From Nemophila menziesii (lineage: Eukaryota > Streptophyta > Magnoliopsida > Boraginales > Hydrophyllaceae), in the NCBI GenBank assembly GCA_029959085.1, contig JARWIR010000003.1, forward strand, positions 33,247,505 through 33,311,504: a stretch of DNA of 64,000 bases. The letters run 5' to 3'. A program made the position numbers and the translations under genes. The notes under the pieces are model-generated. The model saw nothing but the letters and a program-made list of their open reading frames with translations, was not told the origin of the DNA and made no database searches. Positions 36,893 through 47,366 of this stretch are shown here, piece by piece. The stretch's first letter is position 1. The number at the start of each line of letters is the position of its first letter.

Positions 36893-37468
36893 TCATATCC
36901 AAAACCTTAATTTAGGAATTGACTGCTCAAAGTTCACTTCCTCATAGAGTCTAATTGGAAAATAATTATCAATACTAGTAGTTCGATAATGCATTCCACA
37001 GTTGCACTGATCCGACCTAGTAGAATTATTGTAGTGCCTCCACAAGTGAGATTCAGTCGAAGCATAGACTAGCCACTCATATGTAGCTTGTCTCCCATGA
37101 ACATAGTTCTCCGGAAAATCATACTCCCATAAAATTTCGATATCCCTCTTCATCTCTCTTTGTAGAGATTTGTAAAGAACTTCAACCTTATGTCCTTCAC
37201 ATATAATATCACCCCAATTTATGACATCCTGAATCAACCTATTGACAATTGCCACATGTTCCACTAGGGTGTGATGAGGTTTCTTCTTATAACGGAGTGC
37301 TTTGATACTATTTCTCAAAGACCGTTCTTCTTTCGGTGTCCTTGCAACTTTTGGTCTATGGATCTCTGATGATCCATTAGGATTTCTTACGTTCCCATTG
37401 AGCCATCTGTACACTGTCAGTTGCTCAAGCCTTGCTGCTCGTGATCCCTTGGATCGTGTCAACACCAT
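36893..37468 (-). CDS. Unrecognised 191-aa ORF between LTR and gag of a Copia element
   Basis: The start is placed at ATG 37468 (MVLTRSKGSRAARLEQL); the frame is open 16 codons further up. The N-terminal 65 residues are very basic (HRPKVARTPKEERSLR, LRYKKKPHH). The middle has amphipathic stretches (LVEHVAIVNRLIQDVINWGD), and the end carries a CNCGMH motif (about residues 155..160). I see no gag, envelope or transposase signature, signal peptide or membrane segment. It lies about 400 bases downstream of the 5' LTR and 430 bases upstream of gag. It is the only undamaged ORF in this otherwise broken element, and a relative exists in copy 1. Function unknown: it could be a leader protein or a captured host exon. 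Confidence 0.6.
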   Translation of the reverse strand: MVLTRSKGSRAARLEQLTVYRWLNGNVRNPNGSSEIHRPKVARTPKEERSLRNSIKALRYKKKPHHTLVEHVAIVNRLIQDVINWGDIICEGHKVEVLYKSLQREMKRDIEILWEYDFPENYVHGRQATYEWLVYASTESHLWRHYNNSTRSDQCNCGMHYRTTSIDNYFPIRLYEEVNFEQSIPKLRFWI

Positions 37469-37853
37469 TTTTCTACATATAGAAAAAATTAAGAACGGTA
37501 AAAAATAATACACCAAAATTGATTAGGAAACAAGAAAAATAATAATAGTATCTTTCCAGAAACTCTATTCATAACAATAATTTAAGGTAGCAAATCTGGC
37601 AAGGCTACTAGTCACTTAACTAGATGGTGTGGGTTCAAATCTCCTAACAAATATATATGGGCTCATGAAAAAAAAACTATCGTACAAATATCTAGCTAAC
37701 ATGTACATTAAAAGAATTCCATATTTCTTAAACTCCTTTTGCTTCTCCTTTTTCGACAGAATCCAAAAAAAAAAAATCTAATTTTTTTTTCTTTTTTCGA
37801 CACAAAAACAAAGCTTAAAAGAAATTTCATTCATATATTCAATTGGGTAACAT

Positions 37854-37865
37854 GCTCTGATACCA
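37854..37865 (-). other. Primer binding site of the inner Copia element
   Basis: The minus strand reads TGGTATCAGAGC two bases inside the 5' LTR, the standard initiator-Met tRNA site. Confidence 0.88.
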
Positions 37866-37867
37866 AT

Positions 37868-38319
37868 TGTTACTCTTGAATATAAAACAAGAAGGTTTAT
37901 TAGACAAACCTTATACGCAGCGGATTGAAATGAAGAGTCCTGAATTTAGCCTTCTTGTAATTGATTGAATTGGAATGAATCGCTTCAGCTATCTGGTCGT
38001 AAGTTTAATTACGAGAACTAAACTTTTTGTTTTCACCACCTAAATGTCTCAGAATTATCAATTGTGTGTTATTGATTTGGAGAGAAAATATTTGTACGCT
38101 TGAATTGTGTTGTCTGTGTTGTTGTGATTTTGTGAGAAAGAGAAGCTCTATTTATAGAGCTGCAGAGTTCGTTTATTGCCTGTAAATAAACCACTCTCCC
38201 ATTTTCTCCACCTCCTCCACCATCTAAGTGGGAAGTTATCTTTGATAACTTCCCTGTACGCTCATGTCTTTCCCATCATGGGTGACATGGGATAAAAATA
38301 TTTATTTTTATTTCTTTCA
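37868..38319 (-). repeat. 5' LTR of the inner Copia element
   Basis: Matches 31013..31463 with about 13 differences by eye. A CTATAAATAG-like box (minus strand, near 38150) is a likely promoter. Confidence 0.93.
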
Positions 38320-40354
38320 CCTTCTTTTGAAAATGTTGATCTATGTGACAATTCCAAGCCCTCGGGGCTTGCATCAACCCATATAAGGCCTTCTTCAATT
38401 TTAACACCTTATTTCCATGCCCTTTAACAACATATCCTTCTGGTTGCTCTATATAAACCTCCTCTTCAAGGTTTCCATTCAAGAATGCTGATTTAACATC
38501 CATCTGATAAATCTTCCACTTCTTTTGTGCTGCCAAGGAAATAAGATTTCTGATTGTCTCCAATCGAGCAACAGGGAAAAACACTTCGTCATAATCAATC
38601 CCTGCTTTTTGTTTGTAACCCTTTACCATGAGCCTTGGTTTGTACCTTTCAATTTCTCCTTTTGCATTCTTCTTGATTTTATAAACCCACTTCACACCAA
38701 TAGGTTTGTGCTCCGGAGGCAAAGTAGTCAGCTCCCAAGTTTCATTTTTTTTATAGCGGAAATCTCTTCATTCATGGCGTCTCTCCATTTGTCACTTCTA
38801 CTTGCTTCCTCAAAACTTATAGGTTCAGTATCCGCAAACAAACAAAATAAATTTGGGTTCTGATTGAGATCATATATCTCTTGCAATGATCTCGTCTTTT
38901 GGGGGCGTTCACTTCCAGAACTTTCGCCTTTTGATGAGGATGGACTCGGTGAAGGTGGAGTAATAGGCTCCTCTTGCTCATGCTCTTCATCATCACTACT
39001 TTCCTCGTTCGGTAAGAAAATAAATTTTTCATTTTCTTGTGAACTCCATTCCCACGATTTTCTTTCATCAAACACAACATCTCTACTAGTTCTCCTTGTC
39101 TTCTCAATAGGATTATACAGTTTATAACCCTTTGATGCATGATCATACCCAACAAAGATAAACTTTTGACTATTATCTTCCAACTTCTTCCGCTGCTGAT
39201 CTGGTACATGCATGTGTGCAATGCTTCCAAAGACTCTCAAATGTGATATGCTCGGCTTGTATCCACTCCAAACCTCCCGGGGGTTCTATCTTCGACGTTT
39301 TTTGTCGGACAACGATTCGAGAGATACACAGCACAATCAACAGCCTCGGCCCAAAATTCTCTTGGCTGATTTTTACTCTTCAGCATTGATCGAACCATAT
39401 TCATAATGGATCGATTCTTTCTTTCCACAACTCCATTTTGTTGTGGTGAATAAGCAACAGTGAGAGGTCTACGAATACCATTCTTCTCATAGAACTCCTT
39501 GAATTCATTTGACGTGAACTCTCCTCCTCGAACAGATCTCATCGCCTTGATATGATAGTCACTTTGTTTCTCAACAAGTGCTTTGAACTTTTGGAAAGCA
39601 GAGAATACCTAAGATTTATTCTTCAAAAAATAAACCCAGGACTTATGACTATAGTCATCAATAAATAGAAGAAAATATCTATTCCTTCCAAATGAGGCAG
39701 GATCGATCGGCCCACATACATCAGCATGAATTAACTCCAATGGTTGTTTTGCCTGTGACATAGATTCCTTAGGAAAACTTCTACTGTGTTGTTTTCCAAC
39801 AATACATCCTTCACATAGTTGATCGGGTTTATCAATGTGAGGTAATCCTTTTACCATATATTTAGACGACATTGCTTTTAATCCATCAAAGTTGAGATGT
39901 CTCAGCCTCAAATGCCACAACCAGGATGGATTTTCATAACATGACTTTAAACACTTTGCTTCATCATGGTGGATGTTCATTATAAACATCCTATTACTAG
40001 TCATTGGTACTTTTGCAATTAAGACCCCGTCACCTGTTTTCAAATACAGACTCTTGTCCTCTAACTGCATAGTGTGTCCTTTCTCCAATAGCTAACCCAT
40101 ACTCATATATTTGCCTTCATTCCAGGAACAAAATAAACATCAGAAATAAACTGATGTTCACCATTCTTTAATTTGATCATGATTTTTCCTCTGCCTTTGA
40201 CTGGAGTTTTTGACATATCACCAAAAGTTATATTACCACTTACAGATTCATCCATCTCGACGAACATGCTTTTATTTCCACACATATGATTACTTGCACC
40301 TGTATCGAGGTACCATTCCGAGTTGTTCTCTTCTATCGACGCCTTGTACGCCAA
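38320..40354 (-). pseudogene. Outer Copia protease, integrase and first half of RT
   Basis: The protease active site ([11 protein letters not shown]) is intact at about 40305. A frameshift plus a stop (CAG to TAG) follow near 40095. The GAG-pre-integrase and integrase regions (LRHLNFDGL, CEGCIVGKQHS, FIDDYSHKSW at 39609..40088; YSPQQNGVVERKNRS at 39237..39542) are broken near 39600 and 39240. The linker and RT start (PIGVKWVYKIKKNAKGE, QMDVKSAFLNGNLEEEV) end at the inner insertion just after HFQK. Confidence 0.92.
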
Positions 40355-40439
40355 TAAAAGTGTCTCATCTTCTTTTTTCTCTTCTGCAAGATGAGATTTT
40401 TCCTTTCCTTCTTGAGGTCCATCATAACACTCATATGAA

Positions 40440-41322
40440 TAGTGTCCAAATCTATGACAGTTGTAGCACTCTATAGGTTTCTTGTCTTGTTGTTTATAAA
40501 AGCCCCCCTTTCTCGTCCTCTAGTTGATTTAGACTCAACTTTTGCATCATTGTCGTACCATGTGGCTTGACTATCACGACCTCGACCACGGCCTCTACCA
40601 CGGCCTCGACCGCGTCCTCTTCCTCGACCACGCCAGCCTTGATTACTTGCATTACCATCATTTTTAATATTCACTTTTGCTTGCAAAGCTTGGTCGATGG
40701 GTTCTTTTGTCCTTCTTTTTATCTTTTCTTCATGGACTTGTAATTTTCCTGTTAACTCATCAACAGTCAAGGTTTCCACATCATTGGACTCCTCGAAGGC
40801 TACAACAACGTGATCAAACTTTTGATCAATCGACCGAAGAATCTTCTCAACCACACGATTTTCTGGTAAATCTTCACCATTCATTTGAAGTTGATTTACC
40901 ACTGCGTGAATTCTTGATACATAATCAAATATTGATTTTGTATCCTTCATTTTAAAAGATTCGAACTCACCTCGAAGACTTTGGAGACGAACCTTCTTCA
41001 CCCTATCAATTCCTTTGAACGTGTTATGGAGAATTTCCCAGGCCCTATAAGAGGTAGTGGCTTGTGCTATCTTCTCAAAGATGGAATCATCAATACTCAG
41101 TTGAATGAGAGAAAGAGTCTTTTGATCTTTCACTCGAGCATCTTTGGCAGCCTTCTTTTGGGCTTGGCTAAGAGCAGCCAGACCCTCCGGTTCTACATAT
41201 TCTTCTTCAATGGCATCCCACGCATCTTGTCCACCAAGATATGCCTTCATTTGAATGCTCCACCTCTCGTAATTACTCTTCGTGAGTTTTGGAAATGGAA
41301 TGCCTCCACTAATTGTTTCCAT
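40440..41322 (-). pseudogene. Outer Copia gag
   Basis: A 283-codon ORF from ATG 41322 (METISGGIPFPKL). It contains the DUF4219/UBN2 capsid region (LTKSNYERWSIQMKAYLGG, YRAWEILHNTFKG) and an RGRGRGRGRGRG run near 40590. The CCHC knuckle ([14 protein letters not shown], near 40460) lies in another frame after a slip in a C/T run near 40505. Confidence 0.92.
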
Positions 41323-41331
41323 ATCTACCTT

Positions 41332-41343
41332 GCTCTGATACCA
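41332..41343 (-). other. Primer binding site of the outer Copia element
   Basis: The minus strand reads TGGTATCAGAGC three bases inside the 5' LTR. Confidence 0.88.
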
Positions 41344-41346
41344 GTT

Positions 41347-41728
41347 TGTTGGAAGCTGATAAAAAATATGAGAGGAGATATATAGAAACAGTACTGGACA
41401 GGAGAATATAAACTTTAGCTCTATTTTTTCTTACAATTTTTCTTACACTTTTTCTTGCTGATGAACTACAATGCTACTACTATTTATATTGGTAGAATAC
41501 TAAACACACTATATAGATACTTAGAATACAGACATAAAATCTTGACATTCAAGCTACTTAAAAGTCCAACGCTGTTTTCATTCACTGTCTTGATTCATTG
41601 ATCACCTTGGCCAACGATCTGTCTTCATTCATTTATCCAGCAGATGACTTTCCAAATTCTTCTAAATACATTGCATTATTTTGATACGCGTAGTCTATAT
41701 CCATTGAATATATCAAGTTTAATTATCA
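41347..41728 (-). repeat. 5' LTR of the outer Copia element
   Basis: Pairs with 29585..29971. A TATA-like CTATATAGTG on the minus strand near 41510 is the probable promoter. Confidence 0.93.
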
Positions 41729-42505
41729 GGCCAGTCTTCCTTTGACCTATCAGAAGAGGTCTTCCTTTTAGATCCAGATCTAGGGGTAGATTTGGGTTAG
41801 GATAAACTCTTAAGGGGCTTGAAAACGGAATTCTTTTCAACCTTCTTACTGGCTCCGAACTTTGGTCCTTTCTAGCAAGAGAGTACGTACTCGAAGGAGC
41901 GTGAATTGTTAGGGGGACAACGCTTTATTCTTGCTCTGACTAGAGCTAATACCATCGAACTTTCTAACCAAACTATCTGAAGAGGGATCTTCTATCACTT
42001 GTTGACCCGTTGACGGATATGTGTTATGGAAAGGTGGGTTTAAGCCCACCCTTAAATAAAAAAAAGATTAAATACTTCTTACTAAGTTTAAAATTGGTAA
42101 ATAAAAATATAAAAATATAATTTTTCCCTTTTAACTCTTAACCATAATATAATTGATTGTAAAAATTTATAAGTCGACGTTTTTTTATTACGTTTTCTTC
42201 AATTTTTCATTTGTTATATTTAATTAATTAATTAATTTTATATTTGGTTTGATCACGTATATTTATTCTTTATTACATCAAATTTTTTTATATCTAAAAT
42301 AAGCATTACTCAATAATCATCAGTAGGAAAATGTCGCAACTTTTTTTTAATTTCTTACTTATTTAAAAAGCCGAATATTTTTGTATTTGGTTAGAACTTG
42401 GGATTTTTGTTTTTTTAATATGTAAAAAGAGTTTATTTTAATTAGATACATCACTAAATTGTCTAATAAAATAATCAATTTAATGTGTATACTAATTTAT
42501 GCAAA

Positions 42506-42537
<32 letters not shown>

Positions 42538-43870
42538 CTTGTTTCATGCAATTTTTTGCGCTAATAAAAAATTCTCATCTTTGTCTCCTGTCGAACTCAT
42601 TATATTTGAACCCGCGCTAATATTACATTGCATCAACCTGGGAGCATTAACCGGTCTGGTACATCAATACATGCTCTTATGCCCATTCCAATCTTGTCTA
42701 ACTTTGCTAACTTCCCCTTCTCAACCCGTATCTTGTTCGTTTTGGAAACACGTCTTTCTATTCCATCTTTTCTCGAATATCCTTAAACGGAAGAAATAGA
42801 AGCTCGAGAAACTAAAACCTAGTTCACTCAAGTTGAAGCGTTCAACGGCCTACCACCTTTCTTTTTCAAGGTTGAGCTTGTTCAATTGAAGCTAATGATA
42901 TGCCCTTGTTCAAGAGAAAGCGAGGACTTCACCGGCCCAAACGAAAGAGACTCTTGATCTATCGAATGATTGGATCAAAGTACGAAGGGTTGATTGAAGT
43001 GTGAGATCATCCCAAGACTAAGGCCGAGAAACTAGCTGATGCAGGCTTGGACATTTATCTATCTCACCACTCGCCACGGGTTCCCTTACACCTGAAAGAT
43101 GCTGGGAACCTTCACTATCGGTGAAAAAGTGAGAAGGGTCATCCAAGTCATCAACCACCTAGACACGACCACTTCTCCCTTTAAATGTGGAGACACTAAG
43201 CCAATCTCCATATTTGAAACAAACTGGGCCACGAGACAATCTAGTCTCCAACTTATACAACTTACAATCACCTGCTGTATGGGATAGTAACCCACAAAAG
43301 AAACAAAATTTAATTAACTTCTCATATTTGACTTTGAACACTGCCTCTGGGAGAGAGGGACGATCAACCTTAAACATTAGGACGAGAGGATTCTTAACCT
43401 TCCATAAGACACAGATTCTGAGGTTCTTAATAGTTTCATTTACTTCTTCAATGTCAAAAACAAGGAGGTTTTTACTGATGTTTCTAACATTGTCAGGGGT
43501 GACAAAAACAGGGAGGAGATCCAGACGTTGCAGCCAAAGAGTAGCCATAGAGAAATCGGCTTCCCTAGTGCCATCTCTGGATGCCACGCATGAAGGACAT
43601 GCATGAAACCATTGACTGACCAAGGTCTAAATTTCCATGTGTTGAGGATGTGATGCTTTGAGTAAAAAACGAGGAAATATATAATAAAGCCTGCAAATAT
43701 AACATGCATACGGGCCCTTAGACCCCAACATCTGTTCGCAACCATCTCAACGATTAGGCGCTAACTTTATAAGGAGTAAGAATCTTGGCAATAAGCATGT
43801 TAGACCTCATGGTCCTGGTATTCTGGTGTGACCTTTATGGTTTTTACAGGGAAATGAGCCATTAGAGGTG
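41729..43870 (-). pseudogene. LINE ORF1 relic (DUF4283 and CCHC), no ORF2
   Basis: The minus strand starts near 43860 (MAHFPVKTIKVTPE). A DUF4283-like part follows (VANRCWGLRAR, WKFRPWSVNGF at 43440..43745). Next come LPVFVTPDNVRNIS and the zinc knuckle CFFCGLLSHTAGDC (43159..43623), then a Ser/Lys-rich tail at 41729..42040. The tail continues beyond the outer Copia element at 29441..29584. Stops and an AT-rich insert (about 42050..42540) interrupt it. It meets unit B at 29440 and nearly meets unit A at 44308. Confidence 0.72.
42050..42540. repeat. AT-rich insert with an (AT)n microsatellite
   Basis: AT-rich noncoding DNA inside the LINE relic. An uninterrupted AT repeat spans about 42510..42536. 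Confidence 0.65.
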
Positions 43871-44571
43871 TAGAGTGTGGAACGTAGCACAATAGAGAAG
43901 AAGCGTATGAAGAAAGAAAGATAAGAAGGAGGTGACGCGGTAGAGTATAGAGGGAGGTAGAAGAGAGATAAGTACAAGAAATAGGGATAAGACGAAAAAC
44001 AATATTAGTAAAGAGGAGAACCAAGTAAACAGGGAGAACTAAAAGTACCAAGATGGAGAAAAGTTAAGACTAATGAATAAATTCAGTTACAATAAAGAAA
44101 AAACAAGCCCAAAGCACTAATTATCAGAACTAGGGAATGACAAAGGATTAAACTAGGTAATATTAAAGGTTGTCATCGGAAATGGATGGGCTGGGATGCT
44201 CGAGATCTAGAAATAATCTCACCGTTGATGCATGTTTCCTAGAGACAGAAAGTTAGGAGAGATGGACGAGAAAGACTTGACTTGATTTTTCTTGTTGGAA
44301 TTGTCCAAATTATCACTTAAGAGAAACATGAAACGTCATCAAATCTATAACATTAGCTTAAAAATATGAACTCGAGTTATCACTTAAAGTCTACAACATA
44401 AAAAGACTAATTTGAATTATCATTTAAAATTAAAATAAACAACTAACCTGAATCCTTCACATAGGTATCCATTCAACTTTAAAGCTTTTTTTCTCCAACC
44501 AAAAACATGACCAAATCAATAAAATTTGGAGCACCGAATTCAATATATGGTTATTGTAAGAAATATATAAG

Positions 44572-45120
44572 TTTTTTTTGGTACGTAGATTGTTCGGGCC
44601 AGTTAGGGGTTCGAACCTTCTACCTCTCACTTTACACCTATTAGAAAGGGGATTCGAACTCTGCACCTTCGCTTTAAGGTTCTGTTTGGATTGAGAGAAA
44701 TGGAACGAAGGTAAAGGAATAGAAATGATTTTTTATTTTTTACGGTGTTTGTATTAGAAAATTTTATAAAAGAAAAGAAATGAAATGATTCAAAAAATCA
44801 CTCATGTATCCATTTTTATAATCACTCGAAATTGGAGTCAAATGGAGAGAAAGGAATTTTATAAATGGTTAAAGACTTAAATTAATCTTTTATATTCTTT
44901 TCTTTTGTATTTTTTTCAATTCAAACAAAAGATATCCAAAATCATTTATGAAATCTTCTTTTATAAAAAATTCTAATCCAAACAAAAAATTTCTCTTCCT
45001 TTCTTTTCTTTTAAATTTTTCCTTTTCCTTTACTATTTTTTTCCCTCCTACATACAAACAGACCCTAAGTGTTGAAGAAATAGCAAGGATCTGGCCAGTT
45101 GAGCTAACCCAACTGGTTAG
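44572..45120 (-). mobile_element. tRNA-derived SINE, reversed, interrupted by a MITE
   Basis: On the minus strand it reads tRNA-like head (GAAATAGCAAGG region, B-box GGTTCGAA near 44610) to a poly-A tail (T-run at 44572..44579 on the plus strand). It is flanked by near-duplicates AAATATATAAG (44561..44571) and AAAAATATAAG (45121..45131). Unit B has the empty site AAATATATAAGTTG near 9150. Confidence 0.78.
44678..45065. mobile_element. Tourist-like MITE nested in the SINE
   Basis: The ends GGTTCTGTTTGG and CAAACAGACCC are inverted repeats flanked by TAA (44675..44677 and 45066..45068), as for PIF/Harbinger MITEs. It splits the SINE between TTCGCTT and GTGTTGAAG. Confidence 0.85.
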
Positions 45121-45419
45121 AAAAATATAAGTTGAAAAGACCTGTGGATCTAAGGAATAAGTTTCATAAAATTCAAAACAATAATATATTTTCGAAACCT
45201 ATTCAATAATTGCAGGTAATTATGAAATTTAAAAATCCAATTACTTCTCCAACCACGTCATTCCCTCCCCAACACTGGCTGACAAGATATAGTTGGATGA
45301 GCAACAAAAGATTAACTACGTGTTTTGGGTACAAAGATGAATTTAGTCGCTGCTAAAGCTCATCCTCCTTAGTCTAGTCTATGTTGACACATTTTTCACT
45401 CACATTTTCCTTCTCTCAC

Positions 45420-46150
45420 ACACATACACACAGACACATAATGACACTCAAGTTGTTTCTCTAGCTACAATTCCATGGTTTGGGTCTAAAGATGAAGTTA
45501 ATCACTGATGAAGTTCAAAATGGGTATAAAAACTGACGCATTAAAATAAATATCCTCTATATGGATCCTACTTGTTACAGACAACCAAACGGCACTGTTC
45601 CATGCTCGCCTCCTATCACGATGTTACTTGCAACCCCACCACTAATTCCGTGTTCGCACTTGTCCTTGACTGGCTTGGGCTTTCTGTTAACCTTGTATTC
45701 ACCACTCTTACTGGGCTTAAGCAGCTCAAAAACCTCAGTCTCTCTAGAAATGCCTTCACAGACCCACCTTGTACCCACCTTCAATTCAGGGGCGGATCCA
45801 AGAATAACACCTTTAATTCAGGGGCGGATTTAAGATTCTGAATATGAGGATATTATATTAGTAATTAGTAAAATCAATCTAAAATTTTTGAGCTAGGGAG
45901 GGCTAATTTTCTGTTGAGGGGTTGTAATTTTTTTATTCATGTTTTTACCTATTTTTTGAAAAAATCAGACTAAATTGTACTACTATCTCATAGGTTAGGA
46001 TGGTGATGCTTACCCCTGAATCTGCCCATGCTTCAATTGATAGTGTTGGATTTGCATTCCAATAGCGTGTATGGAGACATATACAAGTTATTTTTAGAAT
46101 TGAGAAACATAGAGCACATCGATTTAAGGGAGAAAAAATTTACGGGTCAC
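45420..46150 (+). pseudogene. LRR receptor-like kinase N-terminal relic, unit A
   Basis: Readable as the start of an LRR receptor kinase ectodomain. YHDVTCNPTTNSVFALVLD is the capping segment (about 45620..45680), TGLKQLKNLSLSRNAFT the first LRR (to about 45765), and VLDLHSNSVYGDIYKL..LRNIEHIDL a further LRR (46040..46130). The exon is split by a hAT MITE at 45787..46030 and then lost in a G/C-rich insert. No transmembrane or kinase part follows, so this is a truncated gene. The style resembles the At5g10020 group, but I cannot assign an orthologue. Confidence 0.68.
45787..46030. mobile_element. hAT-type MITE, unit A copy
   Basis: Same insertion as 9813..10035. It is flanked by perfect CTTCAATT duplications (45779..45786 and 46031..46038). 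The first 35 bases are partly repeated in tandem (CAGGGGCGGAT occurs at 45787 and again near 45822). Confidence 0.85.
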
Positions 46151-46309
46151 CAGGGCGGATCGGGGGTGGGCGAGAAGGGCAGCCGTCCCCTGTCCTGGGG
46201 ACTATTGATAAAATGGTCAAGAAAGAAAATTTGCAAAAAATCTTTAATAAAAATAGTTTTTTGCCTCCCAGTCAAAAATCCCTACTATAGAGTCAAAAGT
46301 TCAAACACA

Positions 46310-46332
46310 CCCCCCCCCCCCCCCCCCCCCCC
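46310..46332. repeat. 23-base poly-C tract
   Basis: An uninterrupted run of C in the old insert shared by both units; unit B has only a short CCCCCC at the matching place. Its length may vary or be mis-assembled. Confidence 0.8.
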
Positions 46333-46756
46333 AAGTTTAAAATTATCCTAAAAAGAAATTCAAGAGTACTGATCCGAACCCACTACATTTTCGGTCCTAG
46401 AATTTCATCCTAGATGTGACTCTGTGTCACTCCAAATTAGTGTGGTTTAGCTAACACTTTATGGTGAATTTGAGTAAAAACAAATTAGGAGAAGGGTACA
46501 AAAAACATGGCTTTGCCGTGTTCCGTTGTATGGTGCGGTAGATGGATAGACTCCGTAAATTATTTGATGGTGGACGTTGCGTATTAATCAACTAGGTTTC
46601 TTTTTATGTATATTTTATGATTAATGAGTATTTTAGTAATTAAAATTATTTTTAATTTTAAATAGTGATTATTTTTTAACTTAAATTGATTAAATACTAA
46701 TTTTGTCTATTTACCATCAAATAGGAATTTTTCATACTTTTTTAATAGTAAATATG

Positions 46757-46945
46757 AATTTTTTTTTCGATGTATGGGTGTCCGGGCCAGCTTACGCGCA
46801 CCACGACTAATCCCATAGGAAGTATACACGCCTCCTCATGCATACTCCCACTTAATCAGAACTAGGTTACCCATGTTCAGGGAGGAGACTCGAACCATGC
46901 ACCCCTTACTTACCCCCTTTAAGTGCTCAAGAAATAACACGGCTG
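46757..46945 (-). mobile_element. SINE-like copy, reversed and partial
   Basis: The minus-strand sequence with TGCGCGTAAGCTGGCCCGG and a GGTTCGAGTC B-box-like motif matches the SINE at 13095..13330, with the poly-A as a T-run near 46760. The head end near 46945 is followed by a second GATTCGAACC block, so the right boundary is uncertain. Confidence 0.65.
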
Positions 46946-47123
46946 AGGGGATTCGAACCCTGCACCTCCTAGTTGAGAGACAGGGTCCTGGCCCGGAGGA
47001 TCCAGCTACAGGAGAACCAGGAAAGGCAAGTTCAGTTGACGGACCACTTTTTGCTTGAGCTAGTCCCGGTGGTTAAATTTGGATGCTCTTCTTTTACCAG
47101 CTCGTCACCCTATCCACTGCTGA

Positions 47124-47366
47124 TCACTTCTGGTGGTGCTGGTTTGCTAGATGAGTCTTTTCTAATGCTATCCGATGACTCAATAACACTTTCTCCCCAT
47201 CCACTATCATGAGCTTCAATGGAATTGTCCAACCAGGCTTGATCATTGATTCCATCTGAACTAATTGATCATCCCAACCCTGATGGGTTAATTTAGCGGT
47301 ACAATTGCTCCAACCATTAGCTTCTCTTTGCTCAGGAGTGGATTGAACTGAAGCTTTATTCCCCAT
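47124..47366 (-). CDS. MGNKAS small protein, unit A copy (unknown function)
   Basis: An 80-aa ORF from ATG 47366. An in-frame ATG at 47441 would add 25 residues. The MGNKAS start fits the MGxxxS pattern for N-myristoylation, a reason to prefer the internal ATG. Blocks QMESMIKPGWTIPLKLMI and DGEKVLLSH are shared with unit B, and the first 26 residues with unit C. A minus-strand TATATAAG box (near 47488) lies about 120 bases upstream in all three units. There is no transmembrane segment or recognised domain. It could be a real small gene or the first exon of a longer one; conservation of the start in three copies is the main support. Confidence 0.5.
   Translation of the reverse strand: MGNKASVQSTPEQREANGWSNCTAKLTHQGWDDQLVQMESMIKPGWTIPLKLMIVDGEKVLLSHRIALEKTHLANQHHQK

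Larger units (their letters stand above)
31013..38319 (-). mobile_element. Ty1/Copia LTR retrotransposon (inner element, 7307 bp) with an extra ORF
   Basis: LTRs lie at 31013..31463 and 37868..38319, with the perfect target duplication CCTTC at 31008..31012 and 38320..38324, inside the RT of the outer element. Minus orientation: primer site 37854..37865, an unrecognised 191-codon ORF, gag, degraded protease and integrase, RT without its YVDD box, RNase H, 1.1 kb of noncoding DNA and the 3' LTR. The LTRs differ at about 13 places. Many coding lesions despite similar LTRs suggest that it was copied from an already defective master. Confidence 0.95.
29585..41728 (-). mobile_element. Ty1/Copia LTR retrotransposon (outer element, 12.1 kb including a nested element)
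   Basis: LTRs lie at 29585..29971 and 41347..41728. The target duplication GGCCA is perfect (29580..29584 and 41729..41733). Orientation is minus: primer site at 41332..41343, gag, protease, integrase, RT and RNase H run right to left. The RT is split by the inner element at 31013..38319. Without the insert the element is about 4.8 kb. By eye the LTRs differ at about 16 of 385 positions, more than those of the inner element, which fits the nesting order. Confidence 0.96.
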
